A stretch of 64,000 nt of DNA, from contig OY292278.1 of assembly GCA_958496175.1 (NCBI GenBank), positions 51,150,001 to 51,214,000 on the forward strand, written 5' to 3'. The notes beneath the pieces were generated by a model. It did no database searches and had not been told where the DNA came from. It saw only the letters and a list, made by a program, of their open reading frames with translations. Both the position numbers and the translations under genes were made by a program. This document shows positions 14,001 through 25,203 of this stretch, one piece after another (position 1 is the first letter of the stretch; each line of letters begins with the position of its first letter). This stretch comes from Sisyra terminalis (Eukaryota; Arthropoda; Insecta; Neuroptera; Sisyridae).

Positions 14001-17000
14001 TATAATCAATAATATCTGTAACATTGAACAAATTTGCTGCAATTGCTTTAATAATTTACGAAGCGATAATTTTTTCCCCGAAACTGATAATGTGACTTTA
14101 ATCAAAAGTAGTTCTAGTTACAGTTAACTAACTTTGAACAATTATCACTTGATTTTGCTACCTGTTCTTTAACTGTATCTTTGTATACTGCAAATAATGC
14201 CATGAAGGTGAAGTGAATATCAAATAAAACGACAATTATCATCAGAATATTTGATTTACAGTAAACGTAGTAGTTTGCACTATTAAACAAAATTCACCCT
14301 CTACCAATGGTAATATAATACTTTTAATGTTTTCATTGCAAATAATTCATTTTAACCATCAAATTACTTTCATAAATCGCATTCGCGATCTCTCAATACG
14401 ACACGAAACTAATTTAACCAATTTTTTTAGGAATTTCTACCAACACAATTACAGTAGGTATCTATCGTACAATGGATAGTATTACTTAAAATTATTCACT
14501 TCGAAAGGAACATCAATATAAACATTTCATGCACTAATGATTTAATTATTATTTGAAGAAAAAAAAATAGTCAGAATATGATTATTTTATTCACAATTCA
14601 ATGGCTCTTCACCATGCATTGATCATTTGATTTATACCATATAGCTGATCCGCATTCATTAACTCCAATGTTCTGACCTACATGCTTAAAACGTTTTACT
14701 TTTTCGAAATTAACACATTATAGGTATCTAAAGTAGCCACTTCTTTTGTGGTTGTATAATATTATTTACTAGCATACAAAATTCTTTTCAGTTACGATTC
14801 TTGAACCCTGACCGAATCAGTCATTAAAAATATTATTTATTATTTTCTTTATGAAATCACCGTTTGTGGGCAAACAACAAAAATAATATTGATGTTCCTC
14901 ATTGCTTTTGTAACAAACCGTTAAATAATTTATATCGATACCTTTCTTCCGGTTTATTTGTACAACAGGAAGTTCAATTCGGCTAAATTATCTCAAAGAA
15001 AACATTAAATCCACAAAACTTTCTATGTACTTAACGTTTTACACAGATAGAAACAAAGAATTTTTGTTCTTATCTGACTAATTATTATTATTAAGTATTA
15101 CGAAAAGGTTCATTTAATATTCCTGTTTTTAAATTAATTTATATTCTTCATAAATTGGTACTTATCCTTGTAGCATTAATAAATGTATCACCTAAAACAC
15201 AAAAGCTTCATTAGTTCAATATTTAAAAATAGCTATACCGATATTTTGGTCAAACCAAATTTCCAATGAAATTTTCTTGGAAAAAGAGAAATTCATTGAT
15301 TTAAGACTGAAGAGGTATATATTTGATTACACATTAAGAAATATAGATTTCAATAATTCATAACATATATTTCTGGAAGCGGAAACAGGATATTCGCCAA
15401 TGAAAGATTGAAAGCTTGATTTAATGAGTTCAGAGCTTGATTAAGATGAAAACAGGTAATAGGCTTCTCCACTTACAGCCTCCAAGTTTTATTCCTCCTA
15501 GAAATGTATAATTTATTAAAAAAAGTGGTTAAATTTTTAATAAAACATATTAAACGAGAAATTGTATATGTTAGCCGAATGTACTTTCTAGTTGATTTAA
15601 AGACACTTTTTACTTAAATCTTATGAAAATTTCGATATTGTATCATCGAAATTTGAAATCAGAATTGATATTATATTAATTTTGGAATCAAAAATTAATT
15701 TTAATATTCAAATTGTGTGGTATTGGTGAATAAAGATCATAAAGCTCTCTGGAAAACTCTCGTTAGGAACAATGTCGAAAATTTGGTTCTATGATTTTTT
15801 ATTTCCTTGTTTTCCATATAACCTACAATTAAATACAAAACCATAATAACAATTATAAACGGTATTCATTGTTACTTACTTTATCCAATTTTAACAATCA
15901 ATTCTTATAATAAACTTTATACAAATTTATTATTTTAAATACATCGAAGTTGTTTTACTTTTAATATTTTTTTTATCAATTTCATCAACGTGGATGAACA
16001 TGGAGTTTCCCAAAAAACAGATTTGCCAACATAATTTTCGGAAAATTAAAATTCACCATACAAACAATCGAAATTTGAATATTTGAATAATTAAAATATT
16101 CAAATAAAGAATGTAATTATTGAAAATATTTAATTTTCTATTGTAAATATTTGATTATTAATAAAAACTGGCTTAATGAATATTTTCTGCCTCTATTTAA
16201 TTATTTAACTATAATATTTGAATTTTCGAGCTCCTTAAAATGTTTTTCACAATTTCTAGATAGCCCCCAATTATCTTAAAAAAGTTTTATATATATGCCA
16301 AAGTTGCACGAGGTTTAGATAAATAGTTAATATTAAAAAAAAAACTTTTTTTCCAGGACGCATTTGTTGTGGCAACTATTAATGATTTTTTTTCTGTTCT
16401 TTTTGCAGTTGTACAAGGAAGTATATGGGCTACTCCGGCAGAAGAAGCTTTAGACGAGAAACACGATGCAGAAATTTATCGGGCAGTTGTTGAGTCAATG
16501 GCCAAATGGAGGCAAAGGAAAAATATGCATCCTAGGTATTTTCCCTGCCCAAATATTATTGTATGCACTTTGTGAAGTTCATATATCCACTGCAGTTATT
16601 CTGAGAGTATCTTTGTTGAAGAATTGTTGTGAAAAGAATTACGTTTATTGTTATGAATTTTGATAGAAATATTTCTGCAAAAATATGATAAAGTCTTTCT
16701 AAATAAACAATACAATCAAAAAATTATTACCTTCATAATACCGTCAATGTTTTTAATGTGCAGCTATAAAAACTTGTTTGAACAATTTAAAGATTAAGTA
16801 GTTTTTTTTATAAATTTCTTTGGTTTTTTATTTTATTTTTTTTATTGTTAAAGTTAGAAATAAAATAAAATTTAAGTAAAAATCATTCGCTCAAAAATTC
16901 AGTCGCTAAGTGTTACAAATAATACTTTTCAAGTCTCAAAAGTAGTCTGCCTGTCTGAAAATGATTCAATTATGTAAATCTTTCCAACACAAAACAATTT

Positions 17001-20000
17001 TTTCACAAATTACTTTCAACCTACTTCCGAACTCTTTACAAAATCGTTTTCTTCATGCAATTTTCAAAAAAAATGATCTTTTGTCTTCAACAATTTCTTA
17101 TTGTTTTAAAAAAAAAAAAAAAAACACGAACACGAACTATTATCACTTTAAAATGAAATTATTGTTGAATTAGACACAAACGAGCCGAGACTAATGTGTG
17201 CTACGGAGATTTGGGCTGTTTTGAGGCAACCGGCCCGTTTAGCTATCTGGAGATGACACCGAGTCCCCCAACCGATATTGGAACAAAATTTTTCATGTAT
17301 CCAGGCCGAAGAGCGGGACGCTCCATCAATCCTCTGGATGTTCCCTACGAGAATATGACGACCGCATGGGATTGGGCCGAGAAGGGGGGCTTTAACAAAT
17401 CATTGCCGACCAAAGTTATTGTCCACGGATTTGGCAGTTCTTGCACCAACATTTGGGTGTATGAAATGCGCAGTGCTTTAATGACTGTTGTACGAAACCA
17501 AACTACAACCGGTAGACTTCTCAATAATTGTTCACATTAATTTCAGGAAGAGTGTAACATAATTTGTGTGGATTGGGAAGCTGGAGCCGTGATTCCCAAT
17601 TATGTACGAGCGGCCGCCAATACTCGATTAGTGGGAGCACAATTGGCTCGACTTTTAAAAGGACTACAAGCGAATTCTGGACTATCCACCCACAATATGC
17701 ATTTGATTGGATTTAGTTTGGGTGCCCACGTGGCAGGATTTGCTGGCTCGGAGCTAGGCGGAAATATAAGTCGAATAACCGGTATTTTACAGGATAATTG
17801 AGTATATCTAAAATTAATTACATATGTGTGTTGAATTCGTAGGTTTGGATCCAGCTGGACCGTTATTTGAGTCGCAAGATCCTCGTGTACGACTGGATTC
17901 AACGGATGCAAATTTTGTTGACGTAATTCATAGTAATGGGGAAAATTTGATTTTGGGTGGATTGGGGTCTTGGCAACCGATGGGTCATGTGGATTTCTAT
18001 CCAAACGGAGGCCGTATGCAAAAGGGATGTTCGAATTTATTTGTGGGGGCTGTCAGTGATATTATTTGGTGTAAGATGCTTAATATTATATATAGAATAC
18101 AAGAACAATGTTTTGAGTTTCTTTTTTGCAGCATCCGCTGTAGAAGGACGATCGTTATGCAATCATCGTAGAGCTTATAAATTTTTCACCGACTCCGTGT
18201 CGCCGCGGTGTCAATTTCCGGCATTTCCGTGCGATTCCTATGAAAATTTCTTTAAGGGAAAATGTTTTCCGTGCGGACCTGATCGGTAATCAATTGATGC
18301 TACTTAGACGTCAAATTTTAATGTTTGAAATGTTTTTTTAGACCTTGTGGTAATATGGGATATTATGCGGACAAATCTACAGGTCGTGGACAACTCTATT
18401 TGATTACACGGGAAGAGGAACCTTTTTGTGGTTGGTTTACCTATGAAAAGTTTAAAAAAACGATCTTTATTGATTAAATATATAAAAAACTTTACAGCCC
18501 ATCAATATGAAGTCAAAATTGAGAGTTCACCAAGTGAAACATCTGTGGTTAGTTATGGGAAAATTTTAATTACATTAGTCGGAGAGGGTGATCTCAATGA
18601 AACGTTTACAATGACTCAGTGAGTGTTTTCCTAGTGAAAATCTGAAAAAAATCAAATTAAAGGATTAATTATTAAAAAGAATAAAACGCTAAATTCACTA
18701 CTTTTATTTTTTAGAAAAGATGATCAAGAATTAGTTCTTGGTGGGTCGCTAGCCAAAATTTTGGTACCGCACCCGATTTTAGGTGAACCAGTTAAAGTTC
18801 AAATTATGTACGTTGCCTATTCCGGTTGGTTGTCATCTGGCTTAAGACACTGGAAAATTGATAAGATTTCTCTTACGGATAGTTTCGGGAAAACTATATC
18901 GGTTTGCCAAAAAGAACTGGAACTACGTAGTGGCGTAGCCACGGTATTACCCTTGTATTCTGGTGATTGCCAACCACCGAAAAATCTTACTCAAGTAATA
19001 GATTTTTTTAAACGTTTTAATTTTGCAAACATTAAATGATTTTTTTTTGTAGAATTCCTTGGAATCTGATCAAAACATTTCAAATGAGTCGAATGAAACA
19101 CAATCGGAAAATGAAACAAGCAGTGAATTTGGCATTTATCAGCCAAAACTTCCGATAAGTAAATTCATTCCAACGCCCGTTGTAAAAATTGGCAATGAAG
19201 CCATTGAAAATCCACCCGAAGAGAATATAAGTATCGATCGAAAAAATGATCTTAATAATGACGCTTTGGAAAGTTTACCGTTGGTGTTAACAACGGCTTG
19301 GAAACCGATCGGGGACTATTCCGGATCAAATACTTTGGATGAATTGGTTGCGGAAAAGGAGGCGAGTCGGGCTCTTAATACTCGAGCTGTAAAACTACAA
19401 AAAACTATCAACGATTCTTGTGAGTTTCTCCAACGAAAGTAATGATTTTCTTAATTTTTTTTTTTGGGATTTTAGATATTAAAAAAGGGGGTGCACCAAA
19501 GGAAATTGTTGAGCCAATATTAAAATTGAATCCACCGCTTAGTAAAATCTCGCGATCGCATAATATCAATCGAATTGAATCAAACTCGGAAATATCCGAG
19601 CCGTTATTGGGATCAACCACTTCTAGAAGTTTCCAGATAAATAATAAGCAGGAGAATATTATCCCGACATCTTTGCACTACAGTGGCGATTTGAGTACGA
19701 AACATTTCGCGGCAGATGATGAAGATGATTGGAAACCAACGTCAGTGGTACGTCAAATCGGAAAAAATAAACTTTTGTTATCGGGTAACGGTTTAAAGAA
19801 ATCAGAATCGGTGCCAGAAAATAATCGGTCCGCGGAACAAGTCACGGAAAAATCCAACGATAGCTCTATAATTCAAAATATTTTATCTAATAGAAATTTA
19901 CGAAACATTCGTGATCGCCAGGACACAAATGTACTGAAAGATGACAGTAGCAAGGAACAGTATGAGGACTCGTCGGAGGCGAAAGATCGCGGGAATATTG

Positions 20001-20683
20001 TTTCGATCACTGTTCAATTGTTGCCGCAACGATTGGCATCAATTTTACATCAGGCCGAACGTTACGCCCGAATGACTCTTTTGCCATTAATCAGTGCTCA
20101 TACTCCGAAAATTCTCTCCGAATTTGTCAACACGTTTACCGAACCAAATGTCAAGTATCTTCCCTTGAATTTCACCGAACCCGAGACCACAACTGGTGCA
20201 CCACCACCACCACCATCAATTAAAACAAACATTAGCGGTCGTGCATTCGGTGATACTTTCTACAAAAAAGAATTAAACGCAACTGCATTCAAAACATTGC
20301 ATTCAAATTCCCTGAATAAAACAAAAAATGCATTTAAATCCGAGCAGAAGAAACTTGAGAATGATATTCTGAAAAAGAATGAAACTGTTCACATTGTTTA
20401 TCCACAGAAAGTCGAAGACGATGCAAATTTGTCCAAACAACAATTAGAAAATCAAACCAATATTGAACCCATCGTGAACAAAAGTACAACGTTAGGTTTG
20501 AATATTGGTGAAGTTTTAGTGGAAACAACGACGAAAATCCAGGAAGTCCCAGAAAAATTAGTGGTTAAACTGCCAGTGTATGATAAAGAAGAAAGTGATA
20601 AACTAATAAGTACTGAAGATTTGAAAGAAAATCGATATATTCCTTTAAAGTTTGATAACAAAGCTCCAACCGAAAAGACTTGA
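11065..20683 (+). CDS. Secreted pancreatic-type lipase with PLAT domain and long C-terminal extension
   Basis: Eleven exons joined in frame: 11065-11131, 16409-16535, 17174-17489, 17547-17781, 17843-18070, 18132-18285, 18342-18430, 18498-18618, 18715-18994, 19053-19419, 19476-20683 (1,063 residues). Translation starts at 11,065, just after an in-frame TGA; Met at 11,080 or 11,086 are alternatives. The N-terminus is a signal peptide with core FGIVLCLQLLLTVVV. The catalytic triad is visible: Ser227 in GFSLGAH, Asp251 in LDPAGP (24 residues on, as in the family) and His336 in CNHRRAYKFF. Residues about 405-530 fit a PLAT/LH2 domain. The family hydrolyses triacylglycerol or phospholipid outside the cell. 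Unusually, residues about 540-1,063 form a hydrophilic Asn/Ser/Glu/Lys-rich tail with no domain I recognise. The exact substrate and orthologue are unknown. Intron 1 is 5.3 kb; the others are about 57-640 bases. Confidence 0.9.
11132..16408 (+). other. Large first intron of the lipase gene
   Basis: It begins GTAAGT after the signal-peptide exon and ends TTTTTGCAG before the exon encoding VQGSIWATP. Exon 1 leaves one base and exon 2 supplies two, so the frame is preserved. The intron holds a degraded hAT relic at about 12,371-13,180 and is otherwise AT-rich with only short meaningless frames. Confidence 0.8.
12371..13180 (-). mobile_element. Degraded hAT transposon: 3' end with transposase C-terminal dimerisation segment
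   Basis: On the minus strand, about 12,500-12,610 reads YLLNILAILSIETELVRK followed by IDYDYISEVF. This is the C-terminal LAxLSIExE...idydeiIdeFa signature of hAT-family transposases. The plus-strand left edge CAGTTGCGGATTTAGG and nearby GCCGCCC blocks look like a hAT terminus. Further GCCGCCCCTAAA near 13,162 suggests the other edge. The remainder of the transposase frame is broken by stops and cannot be followed, so this is a dead copy inside the lipase intron. Confidence 0.65.
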
Positions 20684-20922
20684 ATTGTAATTTTGTTATC
20701 AAACAGCGTCTTTATTTATCTAAATATGATTATCATGTTTACATGGTAATATTTAAAGCTTTTATTTCGTGAAATGTATATGCTGTTATTTTATAATTTT
20801 TTTACTGAAAATATATTTTATTTATGAAATTGTTGAATTTTGATTTTCCTTTACCAAAACTTTAATCGAATTATTGAGGTAATGCTTTCCTAAAGCTTCA
20901 AAGTTTGGCGTTGAAATAAGAC

Positions 20923-20928
20923 AATAAA
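20923..20928 (+). terminator. Candidate polyadenylation signal of the lipase gene
   Basis: AATAAA lies 240 bases after the lipase stop codon. It is the first canonical hexamer I see downstream. AT-rich DNA makes chance matches common. Confidence 0.4.
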
Positions 20929-20934
20929 GACAAT

Positions 20935-21735
20935 TGTTTTGGAATAACTTATTATGTTTAACAAAACTTTCACGCCAATTTTGTGTTTTAGCAAGAATAT
21001 GATCAGAGATTTATTTTTGGTGGATCTAAATACTTTTTTTTTACTTGATTAATTTTTTTATAATAGCTAATTATTTTAAGAATTTTTTTTTCTGCATAAC
21101 AGTGAAAACCGCATAAAAATCGGTAAAATAGTTTTCAAGATATGGATGTTTAAGTAAATAAAAGCTTAATTATGCTATGCAATGCATAAACTATTTTCTT
21201 TATAAGCTTGCGCAAACTATTTTTCAAGGCGTGGGAAATTTTTTAATGCGCATGTGAGAGCTTTTTCTGAGCTATCTCTTAAGCTTTTATGATTTTTATT
21301 TTGCGCATGTGTACACTGGCGTGTGAAATATTTACGGCTTGATTTTCTACGCATGCGTAAGCTATAATTGGTTTCCCGTTTTTATTATATTTCCCGATTT
21401 ATATTTTCCGTCTAGGCATGCGTATTATGCGTGTTAGCTAATTAATGTATTAGGATATGCTACTACAATACTTATATGTAGTAATGGTTGCCTATATAGA
21501 AATGTCAATCATGTCAATGTTGTACAGATTTCAATGACAAGTTAATTTGATTTTAATTGTTGTTAAAAATCATTTATAGAGTAACAATAGTGTTTGTTTT
21601 CCTATATTAAAAGTTCAAAGCTAACAGTGCATCATTTTGCAAAAATCATTTTGCATATTTAATTTTTTTATTTATTGACGTCACTGGTGCGCTTCATTTG
21701 TTACTATGAGAATTGTTCTAAACTTCGGTTCAATA
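20935..21735. other. Intergenic region, no gene seen
   Basis: AT-rich with several short GCATGCG / GCGCATG patches at about 21,245-21,430 (for example GCGCATGTG and CGCATGCGTAAGC). I see no coding frame. A partially conserved hairpin motif of the GGTTGCCTA family is at 21,455-21,496. Confidence 0.4.
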
Positions 21736-21890
21736 CAAGGGTTGTAAATTACACAGGTTGCTCCATTAGAAACAAAAAATGACGTCATACGAAGAATTTT
21801 GAAATTGAATCAGTCTGAAAATATGTACGAATTTCTTCTGGATACGTCACGTAGCCACCATAAGACCACCTGTGTATTTTATAAACCTTG
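21736..21890. mobile_element. MITE of about 155 bp, copy 1, 9-bp target duplication
   Basis: Terminal inverted repeats CAAGG(G/T)TT.TAAA.TACACAGG face each other. The flanks are a perfect 9-bp duplication, GGTTCAATA, at 21,727-21,735 and 21,891-21,899. Related copies occur at 44,631-44,780 and 50,032-50,185. Nine-base duplications suit Mutator-like elements better than hAT, though the termini alone do not prove the family. The interior holds ATGACGTCAT, a perfect CRE/ATF-type palindrome. No coding capacity. Confidence 0.85.
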
Positions 21891-22370
21891 GGTTCAATAT
21901 CCCTTAACTTTTACGCTAATATATTTTCACATTTTATGCAATTTTTGTAGTTTAAATAACCGAAAATGCAATTAATATTGTAATACAAACTTAAATTCAG
22001 GTCGGCAACAAATTATTTTTGGTTAGGTAAGCAAATTATATTATAAATTCTTCCATCAAAAATGAATCAAATTTTAACTCTATTTCAGCGAATATAAGTC
22101 CAATTTGTCCAATTTTCATTCTGAAAACCTGAGATTTAAATTCAGAAAGATCTATGGGCAATAATGTGATTGATTTGCGACGGATTTATCCAATTTTAGT
22201 GGAAAGACAACTTGGAAAACTCATACTGTATTGGCTAATTTTGAAGCCAAGTTTAATTCATTTGATAAATTTGGCAAAAAACTGTTGTTTTTATTAAAAT
22301 TTTTGAAACTTTATTCCAGTTAAATTCTGCTTTGATTAAACAATTCAATTTTTCTTTTAGACGTGTGCTG

Positions 22371-23047
22371 AATCAGCCGGATGGCGGAAAGCAGAACAAA
22401 AAGTTTTTCTTGTTGAGGAAATTAAAAACTTCAATTACAAGATGGTAAATATTAAGTTAGTTATCTCAGTTATTAATTTTTCGGTATTGGAAGTAAAAAA
22501 AAGAAGATATTTATTTTTTGTACTCATTTTATAGTTTTCGTGGTGTTTCTAACTTTTACTCCAACTTGGTTTGTTTTTGGGGGTTTGAGATGAATCCTTA
22601 GGTCAAGAGGATGTCACTCTTATGGCAGACTTGGTTCCCAAAAGCAATTGGAGACCGAGGCATAGATTGGTACTACGAAATAGTCGTAATTCTGGTCGCA
22701 CCGAAAGGTATTGTACTATTTTGTTTGTTGAATTTTCTGGATGATTCACAACAATCGCAATGTTTTAAATAAATGGTTAGAGGTACGAATTTTAGAGTGG
22801 GAGATTGAAATGCTATTTTTCACTCGTTTTTTTGCACCCTTCGGTGCTATAATCTTGAAAAAAATGGATTGATATCATTGTTAAAAAACCAAGTTTTTTT
22901 TTTCTGTGCGAGGAAAATTTTTCCAGAAGTCATCATTAAACTTTTATCGCATTTAGTCCTTTAGTATTTAAAAGTTAATAAATATTTTTTTTATTGCAGT
23001 GAATTGAAAAGTCGAGGCAGTAATTTCAAAGGAATTATTCACTGCTG
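22371..23047 (+). pseudogene. Exon-like fragments, possibly a BEL/Pao retroelement tail
   Basis: Three short open blocks are bounded by AG/GT: about 22,371-22,443, 22,600-22,708 and 23,000-23,047. Reading the last two together gives EDVTLMADLVPKSNWRP, a middle part, then ELKSRGSNFKGIIHC and a stop. The order 'DV.L..DLVPKSNW' then 'LKSRGS.FK' resembles the end of BEL/Pao polyproteins after the integrase. The intervening 290 bases interrupt that reading, and the first block matches nothing I know. It could instead be a small unrecognised gene. Function is not assigned. Confidence 0.3.
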
Positions 23048-23100
23048 ATGAAGTCTTCTTTATTTTTTTTAAATCCTTGTTAAATAAAGGTTTGGTTATT

Positions 23101-23548
23101 TGAAAAATATCAAAAACCTTTAAAGAGATAAGTTATAGGAAAAAAGTGCTCGACAAAAATATCCCATAAAATTTTCTCATAAAATTGATGGTTGCGTCAA
23201 AAAATTGAAAAAATCTTAAAATTTCTCTTTAGTTCAACTTTGACCTCGAATAACTTTTGAAGGAAAAAAAATATCAAAAACTTGTACGAGACCTTTTTTG
23301 TAGATCGTTCAATTTTCTACAAGACTATACCTTGGTTATTCCGAAATATTGTCACCAACGTAAGCTATAAAATTCCAAAGTGCCAGAGAAAATTGTTTCC
23401 ATGTTATTTCAATGGAAAATCGAAATTTGCGATGTGGCACCTCTTAATATTAAGAGCTTAAACTTTCACAGGATTTTTTTTTTGTCATTCCCAAATATAT
23501 TTTCGATATAATAAAAAAAAAAAACATTTTTTTTGAATCAGTCTAATG
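23101..23548. repeat. Foldback element, single right arm only
   Basis: This matches the right half of the foldback element of about 1 kb seen at 27,641, 31,491, 32,442 and 61,869. It runs from the loop-side motif AAAAATATCAAAAAC to the terminus TTTTGAATCAGTCTAAT. The left arm is absent, so it is a truncated or recombined copy. It lies about 270 bases upstream of the STMP1-like start codon, so it could overlap that gene's promoter. Confidence 0.75.
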
Positions 23549-23821
23549 AATATATATATGCAAATTGCTTTCCACGGCAACGACATCTATTATTGAACAA
23601 AACAAGCATATTTCATTTAGTTTGGCTCCAAACTTAACTCTCTACGAGCAGATAAAGATAGCCTAATAGAATTTCGGAATTTCTATCTCTTTTTAACCGC
23701 AACAAACAGTATAGAGCTATTCCACAATTATCCTACCCAGTTTGGCTATCCTTGTCTCCTGTTGGACAGGCCGTGGCCTGGCGATATTATATTATGACAT
23801 TTTACCTCTGTACCCAAAAAA

Positions 23822-24360
23822 ATGATTAAATTTTTGGTAAGTCCTCAAATTTTTTTGTTTGATTTTTCGACATAATTAACTGAAATTTTTAGAAAAAATT
23901 CTCTAAATTACGGAAAATCATTGAACCGTTTTTTTTTTTTGTATTTTCAGTTGACGTTTGGCACTGGTCTCTATTCTGGAATTTATATAGCACAAAATTA
24001 TGAGGTGAGATCCACTATTCACTGTATATTACAGCTGTTTATATATCCCATATATCCTAATAATTCATTACATAATCCTTTTTCTTTCCCTTTTCAATTA
24101 AAAACATTCTCAGTTGGCAGAAGTTCCTAGTCCTGCAGAAATATTTACTCAAACCAAAGAATTTGTTGAAAGTTTTACAGAAGATTAAATTTCAGCCCTA
24201 ATTAAATGTCCCTTCATATTTTCCGTAATTATATACAGATGCTTCCTTGTTTTAAGTGGTTGTATAGTTTTGTTTATTTTTGTAGATCCCGAGGGTAGAC
24301 GAACCTGGAAAGTACCTAGAAAAGTTTCAGAAATGGGCTGACGAAAATAAAAAAAAATGA
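23822..24360 (+). CDS. STMP1: STMP1-like mitochondrial micropeptide with two alternative last exons
   Basis: Exon 1 (23822-23836) encodes MIKFL and ends GTAAGT. Exon 2 (23951-24004) encodes LTFGTGLYSGIYIAQNYE and ends GTGAGA. Two different terminal exons follow, both phase 0 and both ending in a stop: 24114-24188 (LAEVPSPAEIFT...FTED) and 24286-24360 (IPRVDEPGKYLE...NKKK). Each product is 47 residues, the usual length of short transmembrane mitochondrial protein 1. The family pattern MLxFLLGFxxG..xGMYxAQNYDIP is matched closely, and the IPRV form is nearer the vertebrate tail. There is one membrane segment at about residues 3-18. In vertebrates STMP1 is an inner-membrane micropeptide linked to respiratory complexes. 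The gene converges with EMC4, with 264 bases between stops. The recognition is from the core motif; which ending is used is untested. Confidence 0.8.
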
Positions 24361-24624
24361 ATAATTTTAAGGAAACTACAAATAGTACAATAACGTTAAC
24401 GCAGATGTAAACATTATATTAATAACAAAAATTAAAAATTTAAAAAAATAACATGCTTATAATCTTTATGAATCAGGAAATCCTCATGGCTTCTCTGATG
24501 AAATTATAGATCTCTGAAGTTCATTAAAATACGCAAAAAATTTCGATATTTAATTTATATTTTTCTTATTTTAATTAACAAAGATAAAAACTATGCACAC
24601 ATAAATATAATAATAAGTTTTGTT

Positions 24625-25203
24625 TTAGTATAATGTAAATCCGCCTCCGGAATATTCAAGTCGAGCCTGCGGCTCGATAAACGCCAGCCAATCACTGGAA
24701 TGTGTCGGTAGAAGTCCCATACTCTGGCACTTATACAACGCCAGTCCAACGTTGACCAAATTGCCAAGAATGTAAATTAGTTTTTGTGCCGCGGCACTCT
24801 CAACTTCGATCATTTTAAATGTCTGCTGTGTGGTAAATAGAGCTTTGAACGGCCGCACAAATAACATGCCGACCATCATTATCGGGAATATTGATATGGA
24901 ATTTCCGGCCATATACATAATGAATAGATTCATGGGGACTTGTTTTAGTGGGCCCAGTGCTAGGTCCCATGATTTTTTCACGATTAAATGGTTGGGATCG
25001 GTTTCGTTGGACACCTCGGTGTGGCCTAGCGATGCCGATGTACTATAGCCGGGGGGGACGCTCAATTCGCCGCTGAAACCCTTTTCTCTATTTCTAAAAT
25101 TAATTGCCAATTAATTTATGCCAAGGGAGCGCATATATATTTACCGTGAGGAAAAGTCCAAGGCCCATTTATTTCGACGATTAGTTGATTTTGTTGCCGT
25201 CAT
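24625..25203 (-). CDS. EMC4: ER membrane protein complex subunit 4
   Basis: Two exons: 25145-25203 (start [19 protein letters not shown]) and 24625-25093, joined in frame across a 51-base intron, giving 175 residues. The human protein is about 183. The conserved family blocks are obvious: [53 protein letters not shown] and the FSGGG-type end (here YSGGGFTLY). EMC4 has two to three membrane segments and belongs to the EMC insertase. That complex places tail-anchored proteins and weakly hydrophobic first segments into the ER membrane. The gene is tail-to-tail with the STMP1-like gene. The reading is complete, with no broken sites. Confidence 0.95.

Noticed and set aside
16961..17173. 70-codon frame just before lipase exon 3
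   Set aside because: It lies in lipase intron 2 and ends at the exon 3 acceptor; it contains long A-runs and lacks protein-like character.
17600..18004. 134-codon minus-strand frame over the lipase
   Set aside because: It crosses a real intron and two lipase exons on the opposite strand, with no similarity of its own.
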